Position numbers and translations under genes: made by a program. Under the pieces are notes generated by a model. The model had not been told where the DNA came from. It worked only from the letters and a program-made list of their open reading frames with translations, and searched no databases. A DNA stretch of 64,000 nt from Bolinopsis microptera (Eukaryota; Ctenophora; Tentaculata; Lobata; Bolinopsidae). Each line of letters starts with the position of its first letter. Position 1 is the first letter of the stretch. Where the stretch lies: assembly GCF_026151205.1 (NCBI RefSeq), contig NC_087077.1, positions 11,258,983 through 11,322,982 of the forward strand, written 5' to 3'. This document shows positions 1 to 9,154 of this stretch, piece after piece.

Positions 1-106
1 CTGTACTCTTAAAAGTTATGTTGTGAAGTGTGAACAAGTAAAAGTTATAATTTGGTAAAAACTAAGACAGACACCTTAATCTAAGTATCTAATTATTTTG
101 TTTCAG

Positions 107-723
107 TTCACCAGGACACAGTTTAACGTTGTACACAGAGAGCACAACTGATGTGACATTATGTTGTGATAACACAGCAACCCAACAGACTCTACCTGAG
201 GATCTAGCTCTAACCACCACTCACCATTTATTGGGTTAGCTTGAATATTTTATAATATAAAGCCCAATATAAATTTCGTTATGAAAGAGTATAATAATGG
301 TTAAAAACAAGGAAGAAACTTACAATACCAGGGTCATCTTGGAAATAATAACGAGTATTGAGGGAAAACTTAGTATAATTATTGAGAATACAGCCTTAGG
401 TTAAAATTACTGTCTTTCAAAAACACAATTAAATTACAGATGCAGTGCACGCGGGAGGCTGTGTGGACAGCTCACACCAGTATCTTGTTCTCCTCTACAT
501 GGCACTGACTCAACACCACGTGTCCTCTGTTCGGCTAGGACCCTTAACTCCTTACACCATCTCATTTCTCCGTAACCTTAAACTCTTTTTTGGCATTGTT
601 TTTAAGATTAAAGTTGAGAAAATAAATGTGGATGAGCCTGGTAATAAAAAAGGTTTGGGCTCTACTTTGGTTATGTCTTGTTTGGGTATTGGATTTGAAA
701 ACATGAACAGATCGATGACTTAG
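107..723 (+). CDS. RCL1: RNA 3'-terminal phosphate cyclase-like protein (RCL1), last two coding exons
   Basis: RCL1 is a nucleolar protein of the small-subunit processome, needed for early pre-rRNA cleavage and 18S rRNA maturation; it is related to RNA cyclases but not itself catalytic. Two exons are visible. Exon 107-234 follows a TTTCAG acceptor and exon 440-723 follows ATTACAG; a split codon (G|AT, Asp) joins them. The join reads through the family-typical LPEDL segment into GGCVDSSHQ, then LGPLTPYTISFLRNLK and a C-terminal CLGIGFENMN block. These match the RCL1 C-terminus (GGCVDS, LGPLSPYTIEFLR, CVGIGF) rather than true cyclase RTCA. The stop is TAG at 721-723. The N-terminal part of the gene lies upstream of the window. 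No canonical AATAAA is obvious just after the stop. Confidence 0.9.
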
Positions 724-1595
724 GACCTTTGTTATGTATCTGGTGTAAGCTGTAATATTTTTCTGCCGACCTGATTTTAATCTATTTTTAATTGTTTTTG
801 AGAGTTTTCTCTTCTGGGGCATTTATTCGTAACTTATTTACTGACAGAAATTGTGAATTTTGCTGATGAAGTTTTAACAGTTTTAACACAACACACTTTC
901 ATTATTGTGGTATTTGAAATTAGAATTATTCTCGACAAAAGCCACGTCTTCACCAAGAGTTTAACATTTTAGAAGCGAAAAACAAAATAATTTACCTAAC
1001 AATTTGATTATTAGCGCGATTTTGCCTGATATGAGACAAATTTGTCGCTACAAACTTTCTAAACGTATTATAATATGCAGTGAGTGGGACTGGGGAACTG
1101 TGCAATCTTGCATTAATAATCTTGTTTTATTATTCTGTTGAACTGGTATTGTTCTAGTATTCCGGTATTGGGAAGGCTGCACGTGTTGCAGCGTGTCAGT
1201 CAGTGTCTATTCTCTTAGGGGTCCCGATTTCGGAGTCCCCACCTCACCCTCGCGGGGAGACTGCCTTTCAATGTACGTATCGAGAATAACTCGGGCCGAA
1301 AAGTCAAACATTTTAAAAGTTTTCCTGGAAACTACATACATTTCTCCACATAACAGTTCATGTCACCCTGATCATTATTAGCCGAAAATATTTTTCAGGA
1401 CCTAGCCCTCGAAAATTTTTCCTGGAAATTAATAAAATTTCTGATTGATATCCGGCCGATCACCTTCTAACTTTCTAAACTACTTAATATAGTCGGATAT
1501 CCGATCAATTTTTAAATTGTATCACTGCCAGAGTGAAAACTGAAATTGAGTGGAATTTGAATTAAAATATTGTCAAATTGTTACTATTCTAGAGG
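724..1595. other. Intergenic, no gene recognised
   Basis: Mostly AT-rich sequence downstream of RCL1. A more GC-rich patch at about 1180-1300 stands out but shows no protein, tRNA or rRNA signature that I recognise. Confidence 0.5.
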
Positions 1596-1599
1596 GTAA

Positions 1600-1655
1600 A
1601 AAAGAAAATTTTGATTACGTAATCAACGACCAAAACCCCCCCCCACTCAACTGCT
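1600..1655. repeat. Fragment of the ATTACGTAATCA / poly-C MITE family
   Basis: The stretch TTTTGATTACGTAATCAACG followed by ACCAAAACCCCCCCCC recurs with small changes at 2934-2975 inside the full element at 2657-3043. This is a detached fragment of that family. Confidence 0.6.
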
Positions 1656-2090
1656 CATTTAATCACTTACGGCTTTACGGAATATTAAAAATAGTAAAAT
1701 TGGGCCGAGTTTATAAATTATAAACCTCGGCGCCTTTAAAACATGATCTTAGTGAACTTTTAGTTACTAGTATTAAAGTCTTAAATCGTGCACAATAAAA
1801 AGTATTGCTCTCATAAATATTATAACGTGGTAGGCAACAGAGTTATTCTAATAAATGACAAGACGTAATTTGCGTCAGAAAAACTGAACACTTCCGTGTC
1901 CGATCATCTCTTGTGATTCGTATGAGCTTTGAAAATTGGCTAAAATCTAATTAACAAGATATCGCGCAGAATAAGCGTCTGGAATAGCTGGTAGAAAATT
2001 AATATGAAAATTATCTGGGAACTGATCTTCTATATGCTTTTCTGTGCAGGAAAGTTGTAGCATATTAATCGACGACACATTCCTTTCCTA

Positions 2091-2124
2091 TAAAATGCAA
2101 AAAATTATCATTTTTTGCATTTTA
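2091..2124. repeat. Perfect 15-bp hairpin
   Basis: TAAAATGCAAAAAAT and its exact reverse complement are separated by the 4-nt loop TATC. It sits at the edge of the composite repeat region and may be a fold-back element terminus. Confidence 0.7.
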
Positions 2125-2295
2125 GGGGGTTCCAAAAAGGGGGGTTTCGGGGGGTCGGCGAATGTATCCAATGGTTCTCAGGAATAGTTCTGAAAAATCT
2201 GAAATTTCCAAAATGAAAACGACAGACTGTACATCTCAAGATGGATCTAGAAAGGTCAATTACTATAGTAATCGGGGCATGAGTAATCGGGGCAT

Positions 2296-2324
2296 CAGTG
2301 GCGTAACGTTGCCTGTTGGCCCCC
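2296..2324. mobile_element. Solo hAT-type terminal fragment
   Basis: CAGTGGCGTAACGTTGCCTG followed by TTGGCCCCC matches the inner side of the right end of the hAT MITE at 8837-9146, read in reverse complement (CAGTGGCGTAACTTTGCCTG, then TTGGCGCC). No partner end is visible nearby. Confidence 0.6.
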
Positions 2325-2656
2325 ATGAATACAAGCAATGAAAAGGTTCGACTGTGTTAAAAAGGACTTTCTAAGAAGTACCCACTTGATATGCTTTGTT
2401 GATATTTTATCTTTATCACTCCGCATCTGTTTTTGCAAAACCAAAAAGCATTTAGTGTTATCACTTTCCTCATACGTGTAGTGCAAACAAATTTAAAATT
2501 AGCCATAAGTCAACGAGCTAAAGCAGTTAATATTACTAGTAGCTAAAAGTTGACTAAGATCATGCGAAAAAAACCGCCGAGGTTTAGGATTTATAAACGG
2601 GACTCAATTTTACTACGTATGTGATTTATTGGGTCAGGAATATCGAAGAGAATATA

Positions 2657-3043
2657 GGGGTCGTTCACATATTACGTAATCAATATTTTGGCAATTTTAC
2701 CCCCCCCCCCCTCCGTAATCAACCGTAATCAAGACCGAACCCCCCCTATATAACGTAATCAAGGTTTGACCCCCCCTCCCGTAATCAAGACCCAGCTATC
2801 ACAACGGATTAATGAATGAAATAATCGCAAAGCACTTACTAAACGAAAATTGGTTTAAAAAACGAAAATTTTGATTACATAATTAACGAAAATTGTCCAA
2901 TTGGTATTTTGAAAATCGGTAAAAAATTAAACTTTTGATTACATAATCAACGACCAAAACCCCCCCCCCCCCCTAGGCCCCCGTAATCAACCGTAAGCAT
3001 TTGAAACCCCCCTCGGCTGATTACGTCATATGTGAACGACCCC
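2657..3043. mobile_element. 387-bp non-autonomous DNA element (MITE) with ~25-bp terminal inverted repeats
   Basis: The left end GGGGTCGTTCACATATTACG (2657 onward) is mirrored by the right end reading CGTCATATGTGAACGACCCC to 3043. The inverted match is about 25 bp with one or two differences. The interior contains repeated ATTACGTAATCA-type palindromes and several C-tracts, and has no coding capacity. Related pieces occur at about 1600-1655, 14831-14892 and 52804-52875, so it is a family. No clear target-site duplication is visible, and the transposase superfamily cannot be assigned from this. Confidence 0.8.
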
Positions 3044-3934
3044 ATTTTAATCGACGACACAATCCTTTCCTATATTTCCTTCAGTTTTCCTGATCCATTG
3101 ATCCAATAGACCAGTGATCTAAAATCACATACAGGAATGTAGGCAAGAAGGCTTTCCTGTTTCCGCTTATTGCAGCAAGCGACGCGACCATCGACCTTAG
3201 CAGACTCGAGATCAGACACAGGATGACAGGAATTTTAATGTTCTCTTCGATATTCCTTACCCAATAAATCACATACGTAGTAAAATTGGGTCGAGTTTAT
3301 GAATCCTAAACCTCGGCGGCGTTTTTTGCATGATCTTAGTCAACTTTTAGCTACTAGTACTATTATTCTATTAACTACTTTAGCTCGGAAGCCAGCGACC
3401 GTCGACCTTAGCAGACTTATGATCAGACACAGGAATTTAAATGTTCTCTTCGATATTCCTGACCCAATAAATCACATACGTAGTAAAATTGGGTCGAGTT
3501 TATGAATCCTAAACCTCGGCGGCGTTTTTTGCATGATCTTAGTCAACTTTCAGCTACTAGACTTACTATTAACTACTTAAGCTCGTTGACTTATGGCTAT
3601 TTAAATTTTTTGCACTACACGTATGAGGAAAGTGATAACACTAAATGCTTTTGTTTTTGCAAAAACAGATGTGGAGTGATAAGAAGGGTATTTCTTAGAA
3701 AGTCATTTTTCAGAGAAACTAGAAAGTGCTTAAGACCCTGGTCATTAGAAACACCCCTAAAAGACCATTTTTGAAAACGGATGCCGTTTATCTAAAAGTA
3801 AAACATGGTGACATTTCGGAAACTGAAAATGGTTGCATTGTTTTCTACGTCTAAAACTGGCCTAGTGACAGTAATTTGGTGATCGTGCGCGTGGGTCTTT
3901 TGGCCTGAAAAAAAAAACAAATTATTGCAGGGGG

Positions 3935-4375
3935 ATCGGAATTTTGTCCCGGCCGGGACCGGGATGAAACTGAAATCCCGGCCGGGACTGGGATCAGCTT
4001 AATCCCGGCCGGAACCGGGATCGGGACCGAGATTTTCACGATATTTCTAGTATTAATTTGCCACCTGCTAGAGACCTAAGAGAAGCAGAGGATGACAACA
4101 TTGATATCAACATCGTTATATCTTCGGATTTAGATGAGCCTGAAATCTAATCAATCCTTCGAGTTTCGATTTTCATTTCGATTAGTTCGATTCTTAACAG
4201 TCGTTTCATTTGTCTAAGTCAAAGTAATAGAATATGAATTTGAAGCTAAATTGGATTAAAAAGATCGAAATTCTGTTTTGAAAATCCCGGCTAATATCCC
4301 GGCCAGAACGGTAATCCCGGTCGGGACCGGGACCGGGAAAAAATGCCAAATCCCGGCCGGTATCCCGGTCGAGCG
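3935..4375. mobile_element. Element with CCCGGCCGGGA subterminal repeats and a remnant ORF tail (hAT-like suspected)
   Basis: Two clusters of short repeats built on ATCCCGGCCGGGACCGGGAT flank a central region: 3945-4030 and 4284-4372. Between them, 4040-4150 (+) is an open frame of 36 codons ending in TAA, with acidic text RDLREAEDDNIDINIVISSD. It could be the C-terminal tail of a transposase. Clusters of short subterminal repeats around a decayed transposase are a known property of hAT elements; the assignment here is inference. No termini or target duplication were found. Confidence 0.45.
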
Positions 4376-4419
4376 AAGCACTTTTGTGAAAACGAGCACG
4401 TTTTCTCACGAAAGTGCTT
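4376..4419. repeat. Imperfect hairpin at the edge of the CCCGG element
   Basis: AAGCACTTTTGTGAAAACG and ACGTTTTCTCACGAAAGTGC are near-perfect inverted arms around a 3-nt loop. It directly follows the right CCCGG cluster and may be its terminal structure. Confidence 0.55.
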
Positions 4420-5329
4420 AAAAGCCATTATACTTTCAATTAAATGTTGATTCTGTCGACTGAAGCTTATAATCGATACTTACAAAGCTAAATTTTCACG
4501 ACGGATCGATTGGCAATGATCACAAACTTCAGAAACGCTACCTTCCCCGTCAAAATTGCCGATTTGTCAATGGAGGAGAACTTTTTAAGGAGGCATACAC
4601 CAAAACAGGGGTTTGTGTCGGCCAACCTAAATCTCTAAATGACCTCAGGAACTTCAGTGACCATCTAGCGCACCGTCTCCGCACGAAACAAATTTTGTTT
4701 GAGAACCCCCATTTCTTTAATCGAGCATTTCCTGGTTAAAGTACATCTTTCGGAAAAAATAATTGTTTTGGTTGAGATGCTATAATTAAATTATTTTTTG
4801 TGATATCGAGCCAACATTTTTAGCTAAATTGTTCTTTTCTACAGGCATGTCATATTTTTTTAAATCGCATCTTAAAAGGATGTGTTGTTACAACCTTTTT
4901 AAGTCAACAAGAAATGCGGCCGCTTTTCTTTTGTGGATGGCCGCTCAATTTCCCGATCCGTGATCATGATGGCGTATTTATCATATTCCATACAACCTGG
5001 GGACCCCAGGCTTTACTGATTATACTTTATAAGCATGCAGATATGGCGGAATGATAAGCCGAGCGCCGCCCAGTTAATTCCATAATAAATTTGAAAATCG
5101 TATATATTTCTATGTAACACTAACCATATGTTTATTGTTTATGCACCTGATATGACACGGATCTGTGCAAAATGGTAATACTATAATACTAACTCGAAAT
5201 AACATGCTATCAATTAGTGCCTAGCTAGTTGGATAATGGTACGTACATGGTGAAATTAACGATTTACTTGATCGGTTCAGCGTTGCGCGCCAATACCAAT
5301 TTAATTCAGATTTCAGAATATTGCGCAAA
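4420..5329. other. Intergenic, no gene recognised
   Basis: AT-rich sequence in which I see no coding exon, RNA gene or assignable repeat. Confidence 0.5.
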
Positions 5330-5364
5330 ATAACTTTGCGGAGTGACAAACTCCGCAAAGTTAT
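5330..5364. repeat. Perfect 14-bp hairpin
   Basis: ATAACTTTGCGGAG and CTCCGCAAAGTTAT flank a 7-nt loop (TGACAAA). It is isolated, with no adjacent U-run or gene to suggest a regulatory role. Confidence 0.6.
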
Positions 5365-6075
5365 AACTTATAGGGCACGTACGCTCGCAGGCACGCACGC
5401 ACGGTCGCAAAGCTACCATATACAAAAAGAATCCTCGTTCGCTAACCCTTGTCCTTGACTCTTTTGTGCCTTCAGCACTTTGAGTCATGGATCGGGAAAA
5501 AATCTGAAATTGTCCATTTCAGACTTATTTTGACAAAAAAGTCTGTCAGGAAACATCGGATTGTTTTCATATTTCACATTAAATTGTTCTCAGAACTCTG
5601 GCGCAGTTTTTGGTGCCCTCAAAAATGTGTTCAGTCAACTGGAAAGTTGATGTTTTGGACCCCAAAAGTTACAAAAAATTATCATATTTTTCAAAATTCA
5701 AACTATAATTTGTGATTTTGAGGCACTTTCCGAGAAGTTAGGATGAGGAAACCTTTCATAAGTCTCAAAAGTCGACAAAGTACCTTAGAAACATAGTGGG
5801 TGCAGTTTAAATTTGACAGCAGCTATGAGCTAGCCCAGAGCAATAACAGAATTGAAATCTTTAAAATAAATTTGCACAAAATGAACCTTGGTGTACTTAA
5901 GCACTTTTTTCAGTAAACAGCAGAGATTTACTTACATCTTTTCTGCCGGAATGCATTGATGGCACACTTTGGCACAGAGCACATGTTTGTTCGATAACTA
6001 TCGCCTCAACCTGTATGGAATACTGAGCGCCGCGGCCATATCTGGAAATAATATTATTTACACACGTACGTATTA

Positions 6076-6082
<7 letters not shown>

Positions 6083-6108
<26 letters not shown>
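6083..6108. repeat. (AT)n microsatellite
   Basis: Pure AT dinucleotide repeat. It is the first of several that bound the tRNA-like, hammerhead and Penelope segments in this zone. Confidence 0.9.
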
Positions 6109-6239
6109 GCTCGCCTAGTTTACTAAGCTTGAGCACTCTAGGGAATGAATAGATCTACCGTTCAGCTTAAATGCAAAGCTCCTAACTTGTAATGAGTTTG
6201 TAGAGCACTCTGGTACCTATGTAATTCATTCATTATTAA

Positions 6240-6305
6240 GGCCTTGGTGGCCCAGTGGCGCGGCGTAGAGCCAGTAATCGCAAGGTTGCTGGATCGATAC
6301 CCGCC
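6240..6305 (+). repeat. tRNA-like module with RNA polymerase III A and B boxes
   Basis: TGGCCCAGTGG (6248-6258) fits the A-box consensus TRGYNNANNNGG, and GGATCGATACC (6291-6301) fits a B box (GGTTCGANNCC) with one change. They are about 32 bp apart, as in a tRNA. The D-arm-like GGCCCAGTGGCGCGGCG resembles Ser/Leu-type tRNAs, and a 4-of-5-bp T-stem can be drawn around the B box. The anticodon arm does not fold cleanly, so this is tRNA-derived sequence rather than a working tRNA gene. It lies about 30 bp upstream of the hammerhead motif. Confidence 0.65.
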
Positions 6306-6334
6306 ATCGGCAAAACCAACCTTGATGATTTGAG

Positions 6335-6375
6335 CCATACTGATGAGTCCTAATAGGACGAAACACTGTGTCTAT

Positions 6376-6377
<2 letters not shown>
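6335..6377 (+). ncRNA. Complete type I hammerhead ribozyme motif
   Basis: All conserved core elements of a self-cleaving hammerhead are present. CTGATGA (6340-6346) is followed by stem II GTCCT/AGGAC (6347-6351 with 6355-6359), GAA (6360-6362), and a short stem III ACA/TGT (6363-6365 with 6369-6371) with loop CTG. The cleavable C is at 6372. Stem I TATGG (6373-6377) pairs exactly with CCATA (6335-6339), leaving stem I open (type I). Predicted cleavage is between 6372 and 6373. Very short stem III loops are typical of the hammerheads carried by Penelope-like elements and schistosome-type satellite retroelements. Truncated Penelope sequence begins just downstream, after a (TA)n run. Confidence 0.92.
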
Positions 6378-6412
<35 letters not shown>

Positions 6413-7758
6413 AGACACTAACTTCTTAGAGCAGAGAGAGGTCTATACACGTTACCTTCTAGCCCGAGGTTATCATTCCAGTATTATAGAAGATGCCTTT
6501 AACAAATTTAGTGATATAGCTAATAGGAAAAACTTGTATACCCTTAAAGACAAGGATGAGTCGACTGCCTGTTTAATACCCATGGTGATGGATCAAAATC
6601 CAGCACTTCCCAACATGGGGGGCATTATCCATAAGTATAAGCACCTTCTCAACCTTGATCCGGCCCTGAAGAAGCTGGTACGTGCGGACAGTGTATTCGT
6701 GAGTCATCGAAAGAATCAAACTATCGGTGGCATGCTTGTACACAATAAGTACCGTGCCAGTGGAACTTTAAACTGTGATAATGAGAGAGAAACAACTGCA
6801 AGCCAGATCCAGGAACCAGACTCCGAAAGTCTAAGGGCGGTTCCCGGGGCTGTCGACCCAGGGTGCCATGCTTGTGGTAAATGTTATGTTTGTAAGCAAA
6901 ATTTCCTGTCCCCCTGTTCCAATTTTAGTAGTCACCATTCTAAACAAGTTTTCCCTATAACTAAGTATATATCTTGTCAGAGTTATAACCTCATTTATTT
7001 AATGGAGTGTAAGACTTGTAAACAGTCGTATGTCGGTTATACTACCTCAAATCTCCCTAAGAGATTCTCTAACCATAAGAGTCACATAAAGAAAGGTATA
7101 AGAAGTTGTAAATTAGTTAACCATTTTTTAGATATTGATCATGATTTAGATTTTAGTACCATAGCCTGCTATAATTCCTCACTTAGTAAGCACCTTTCTG
7201 TCATTATAGTAGACGCTTTAGTATTTGAGCCTAATATTAGTAAAGCAGACAAAGAAAAGGCTATGGAAGCTAGAGAGGGGTTCTACCAGACCCAATTGAA
7301 AACCCTTGAACGGTTTGGGGGTATGAACACCCTTGATAGTAACCATCTACTTTTTAAATCTGCCGGAGCTTAGTTTTAGTTTTAGTATATTTTGTAGATT
7401 TTATTTAGTTATACCATTATTCCAGAGACGTGCATATTACATTTTTTACTTAAGTATAAATTTTACAGGTTTTCGTTGTGATTTTAAGTGATTTTCCGAG
7501 AATCAGTTATCAGTATTTAGATAAGAGATAAGATAAGAGTACATTTTTAACGGCTTTCAGTTTCTTTTTTAAATTTCAGTTCATCAGATTTTCCCACTGC
7601 TTTTAGTTTGTATTTATTCTCAATTGTATATGATTCGTATTTGTTGTAGTTACTTTAATGATATAATTTCTCAGAATTGATGTAAATAAACGATGCAAAG
7701 ACTTTCGAAGATCTAATCACAACCGCTTTCTTTTATTGTGTAGAAGTCCAGCCATGAA
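6378..7758 (+). mobile_element. Penelope-like element copy 1, 5'-truncated (RT thumb plus GIY-YIG endonuclease)
   Basis: After the (TA)n at 6379-6408 an open frame runs without a stop through 6411-7373; no ATG is needed, since this is a truncated ORF. It starts with the RT thumb-like YLLARGYHSS, continues with LIPMVMDQNPALPNMGGI (the Penelope PLV..NP.LPNI segment), then a Cys-rich CHACGKCYVCKQN linker. The GIY-YIG nuclease follows: LIYLMECKTCKQSYVGYTT, a conserved Arg in LPKRFSNHKSHI, and a downstream Glu in AREGFYQTQL. Most of the RT, including the catalytic Asp motifs, is missing. The 3' untranslated tail runs to the next (AT)n at 7759. The element is a dead copy, but the remaining frame is intact. 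Confidence 0.88.
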
Positions 7759-7780
7759 ATATATATATATATATATATAA
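7759..7780. repeat. (AT)n microsatellite between two Penelope copies
   Basis: AT dinucleotide run that separates the 3' tail of copy 1 from the 5' edge of copy 2. Confidence 0.85.
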
Positions 7781-8583
7781 GCTATCTTGTGGCAAGAGGT
7801 TATAGCAATAGCTTAATTAACCAGGCCTTTAATAAAGTGGAAACCAAGAGCAGGCTCTCCTACTATCAACAACAGAGATATAAGGAGGATGACAGTAGCA
7901 AAGGGAGACTCATTCCCCTTGTAACAGATTTCAACCCAGGTCTCCCCAACATAGGACGGATACTTAACTCCCACAAGCACATCCTCCGTCTAGATCTCGA
8001 GCTTTGCAAGGTGATTGACCCTGATGGTATTTTCACCTCTTTTAGAGGGACAAAAACACTTCATGAGATTCTTATTCATAGCAAACTCCCTCCTGTTGAA
8101 GAGCCAGCTGTAGAAGATCCAGGCCACGCCTCTCCAGACACAGCTGAGGATTCTGATTCTGGAGGTTGCTTCCCTTGTGCTAAGAAATGTGATCTCTGCA
8201 AAAACTTCCTGAAACCATCAACCACAATCGGCAGTTTCCACACCAACCAAGTATTCAGTATCAAAGGACGATTGGACTGTGATACCAAAAATGTTGTGTA
8301 CATAGTTAATGATAATATTTGTAAGTTAAGTTATATAGGATGTACTTCAGACTCTTTAAAGGTTAGATTTAGGAACCATAAATCCCACATTAAAACTCAA
8401 AGAAGGACCTGTGAACTTTCCTGCCATTTTATAGATAATGAGATTTTGCACAATCTTGACCGTACAACCACTAAGTTGTTTACCAGTACTTTAAGTAAGG
8501 ACATTAATGTTTCTATTATAGAGCAAGTTGACGTTGGGAATTACATTTTACCGACATTTGAAGTCAAGGCGTTGTTTTACTGA
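7781..8583 (+). mobile_element. Penelope-like element copy 2, truncated at both ends
   Basis: The frame opens directly after (AT)n with ISYLVARGYSNSLINQAFNK, homologous to the start of copy 1. It continues through LIPLVTDFNPGLPNIGRIL, the Cys cluster CFPCAKKCDLCK, and GIY-YIG motifs (VVYIVNDNICKLSYIGCT, VRFRNHKSHI). It ends at 8583 before the catalytic-Glu region present in copy 1, so the nuclease is incomplete. The two copies differ clearly in sequence, so they are not a recent duplication of one another. Both begin at nearly the same place in the RT thumb. Confidence 0.87.
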
Positions 8584-8598
8584 TAGTTGTGGCTAACT

Positions 8599-8602
<4 letters not shown>

Positions 8603-8640
<38 letters not shown>
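8603..8640. repeat. (AT)n microsatellite
   Basis: Pure AT run of about 38 bp at the 3' edge of Penelope copy 2. Confidence 0.9.
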
Positions 8641-8643
<3 letters not shown>

Positions 8644-8836
8644 GAGGTCAGGCCGGTGGCGCGCGTGCATCACGACCTTCGGCGTGCGAAAAGTGGCATG
8701 CAACGTATGTCTGATGTCAAGATGTCTGATGTCATCATTACATGTACAATGTAGCTTTTATTTGTTTGATTCGAGAAATTATGTCAGGAGCTTCGAAGCT
8801 CAATTACTTCACAAGACCATGAATCACCTCTACAAT

Positions 8837-9146
8837 CAGTGGCGTAACTTAGGGCCCCGCAGACCCCGCTGTGCGGGGGGGGGGGGGGGGGGGGGGGGGG
8901 GGGCGCAATTTTCCTGAATTTTAGGTCCAATTTAGCGTTCGGTGGACGCGAAAACAATATTTGGGGTACCTTTTTTGCTTCAGGGGGGGGGGGGGGGGGG
9001 GGGGGGGGCGCAAAAAGCTGTAGGGGGGGCGAGAAAAAAGTACCCGACCTTTTTTTTTAATTTTTTAGGGACACAAAAAATTTAGGGGGGGGGGGGCACT
9101 TTTCGTCACTGAGCGGGGGGCGCCAACAGGCAAAGTTACGCCACTG
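8837..9146. mobile_element. hAT-type MITE with 8-bp target-site duplication and long G-tracts
   Basis: Terminal inverted repeats are CAGTGGCGTAACTT (8837-8850) and AAAGTTACGCCACTG (9132-9146). The flanks TCTACAAT (8829-8836) and TCTACAAG (9147-9154) form an 8-bp target duplication with one mismatch, the hallmark of the hAT superfamily. The interior is non-coding and holds several homopolymer G runs (8875-8903, 8985-9008, 9085-9096), a strong G-quadruplex candidate. Related end fragments occur at 2296-2324 and 53497-53508. Confidence 0.88.
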
Positions 9147-9154
9147 TCTACAAG

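Larger units (their letters stand above)
1690..3730. repeat. Composite nested inverted-repeat region
   Basis: One motif (GTAAAATTGGGTCGAGTTTATGAATCC.. then CCTCGGCGGCG.. then CATGATCTTAGTCAAC) occurs four times: diverged on + at about 1696-1776, on - at about 2530-2622, and on + at about 3281-3365 and 3482-3562. The - copy belongs to a long arm (about 2370-2655) whose reverse complement is at about 3440-3712, sharing the TTTGCAAAA, AGTGATAACACTAAATGC and TACGTATGTGATTTATTGGGT segments. The arms therefore form a large imperfect inverted repeat of about 280 bp each, with a MITE and a partial duplicate between them. Short ORFs in this region are repeat sequence, not genes. Confidence 0.75.

Noticed and set aside
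5330-5364. Rho-independent-type terminator hairpin
   Set aside because: Eukaryotic context, no adjacent gene end and no U-run; listed only as a hairpin.
6240-6305. Functional tRNA gene
   Set aside because: A and B boxes are good, but the anticodon and acceptor stems do not pair; it is tRNA-derived sequence.
8639-8917. ORF ending in poly-Gly
   Set aside because: The Gly run is the G-tract of the hAT MITE, and the rest has no coding signature.
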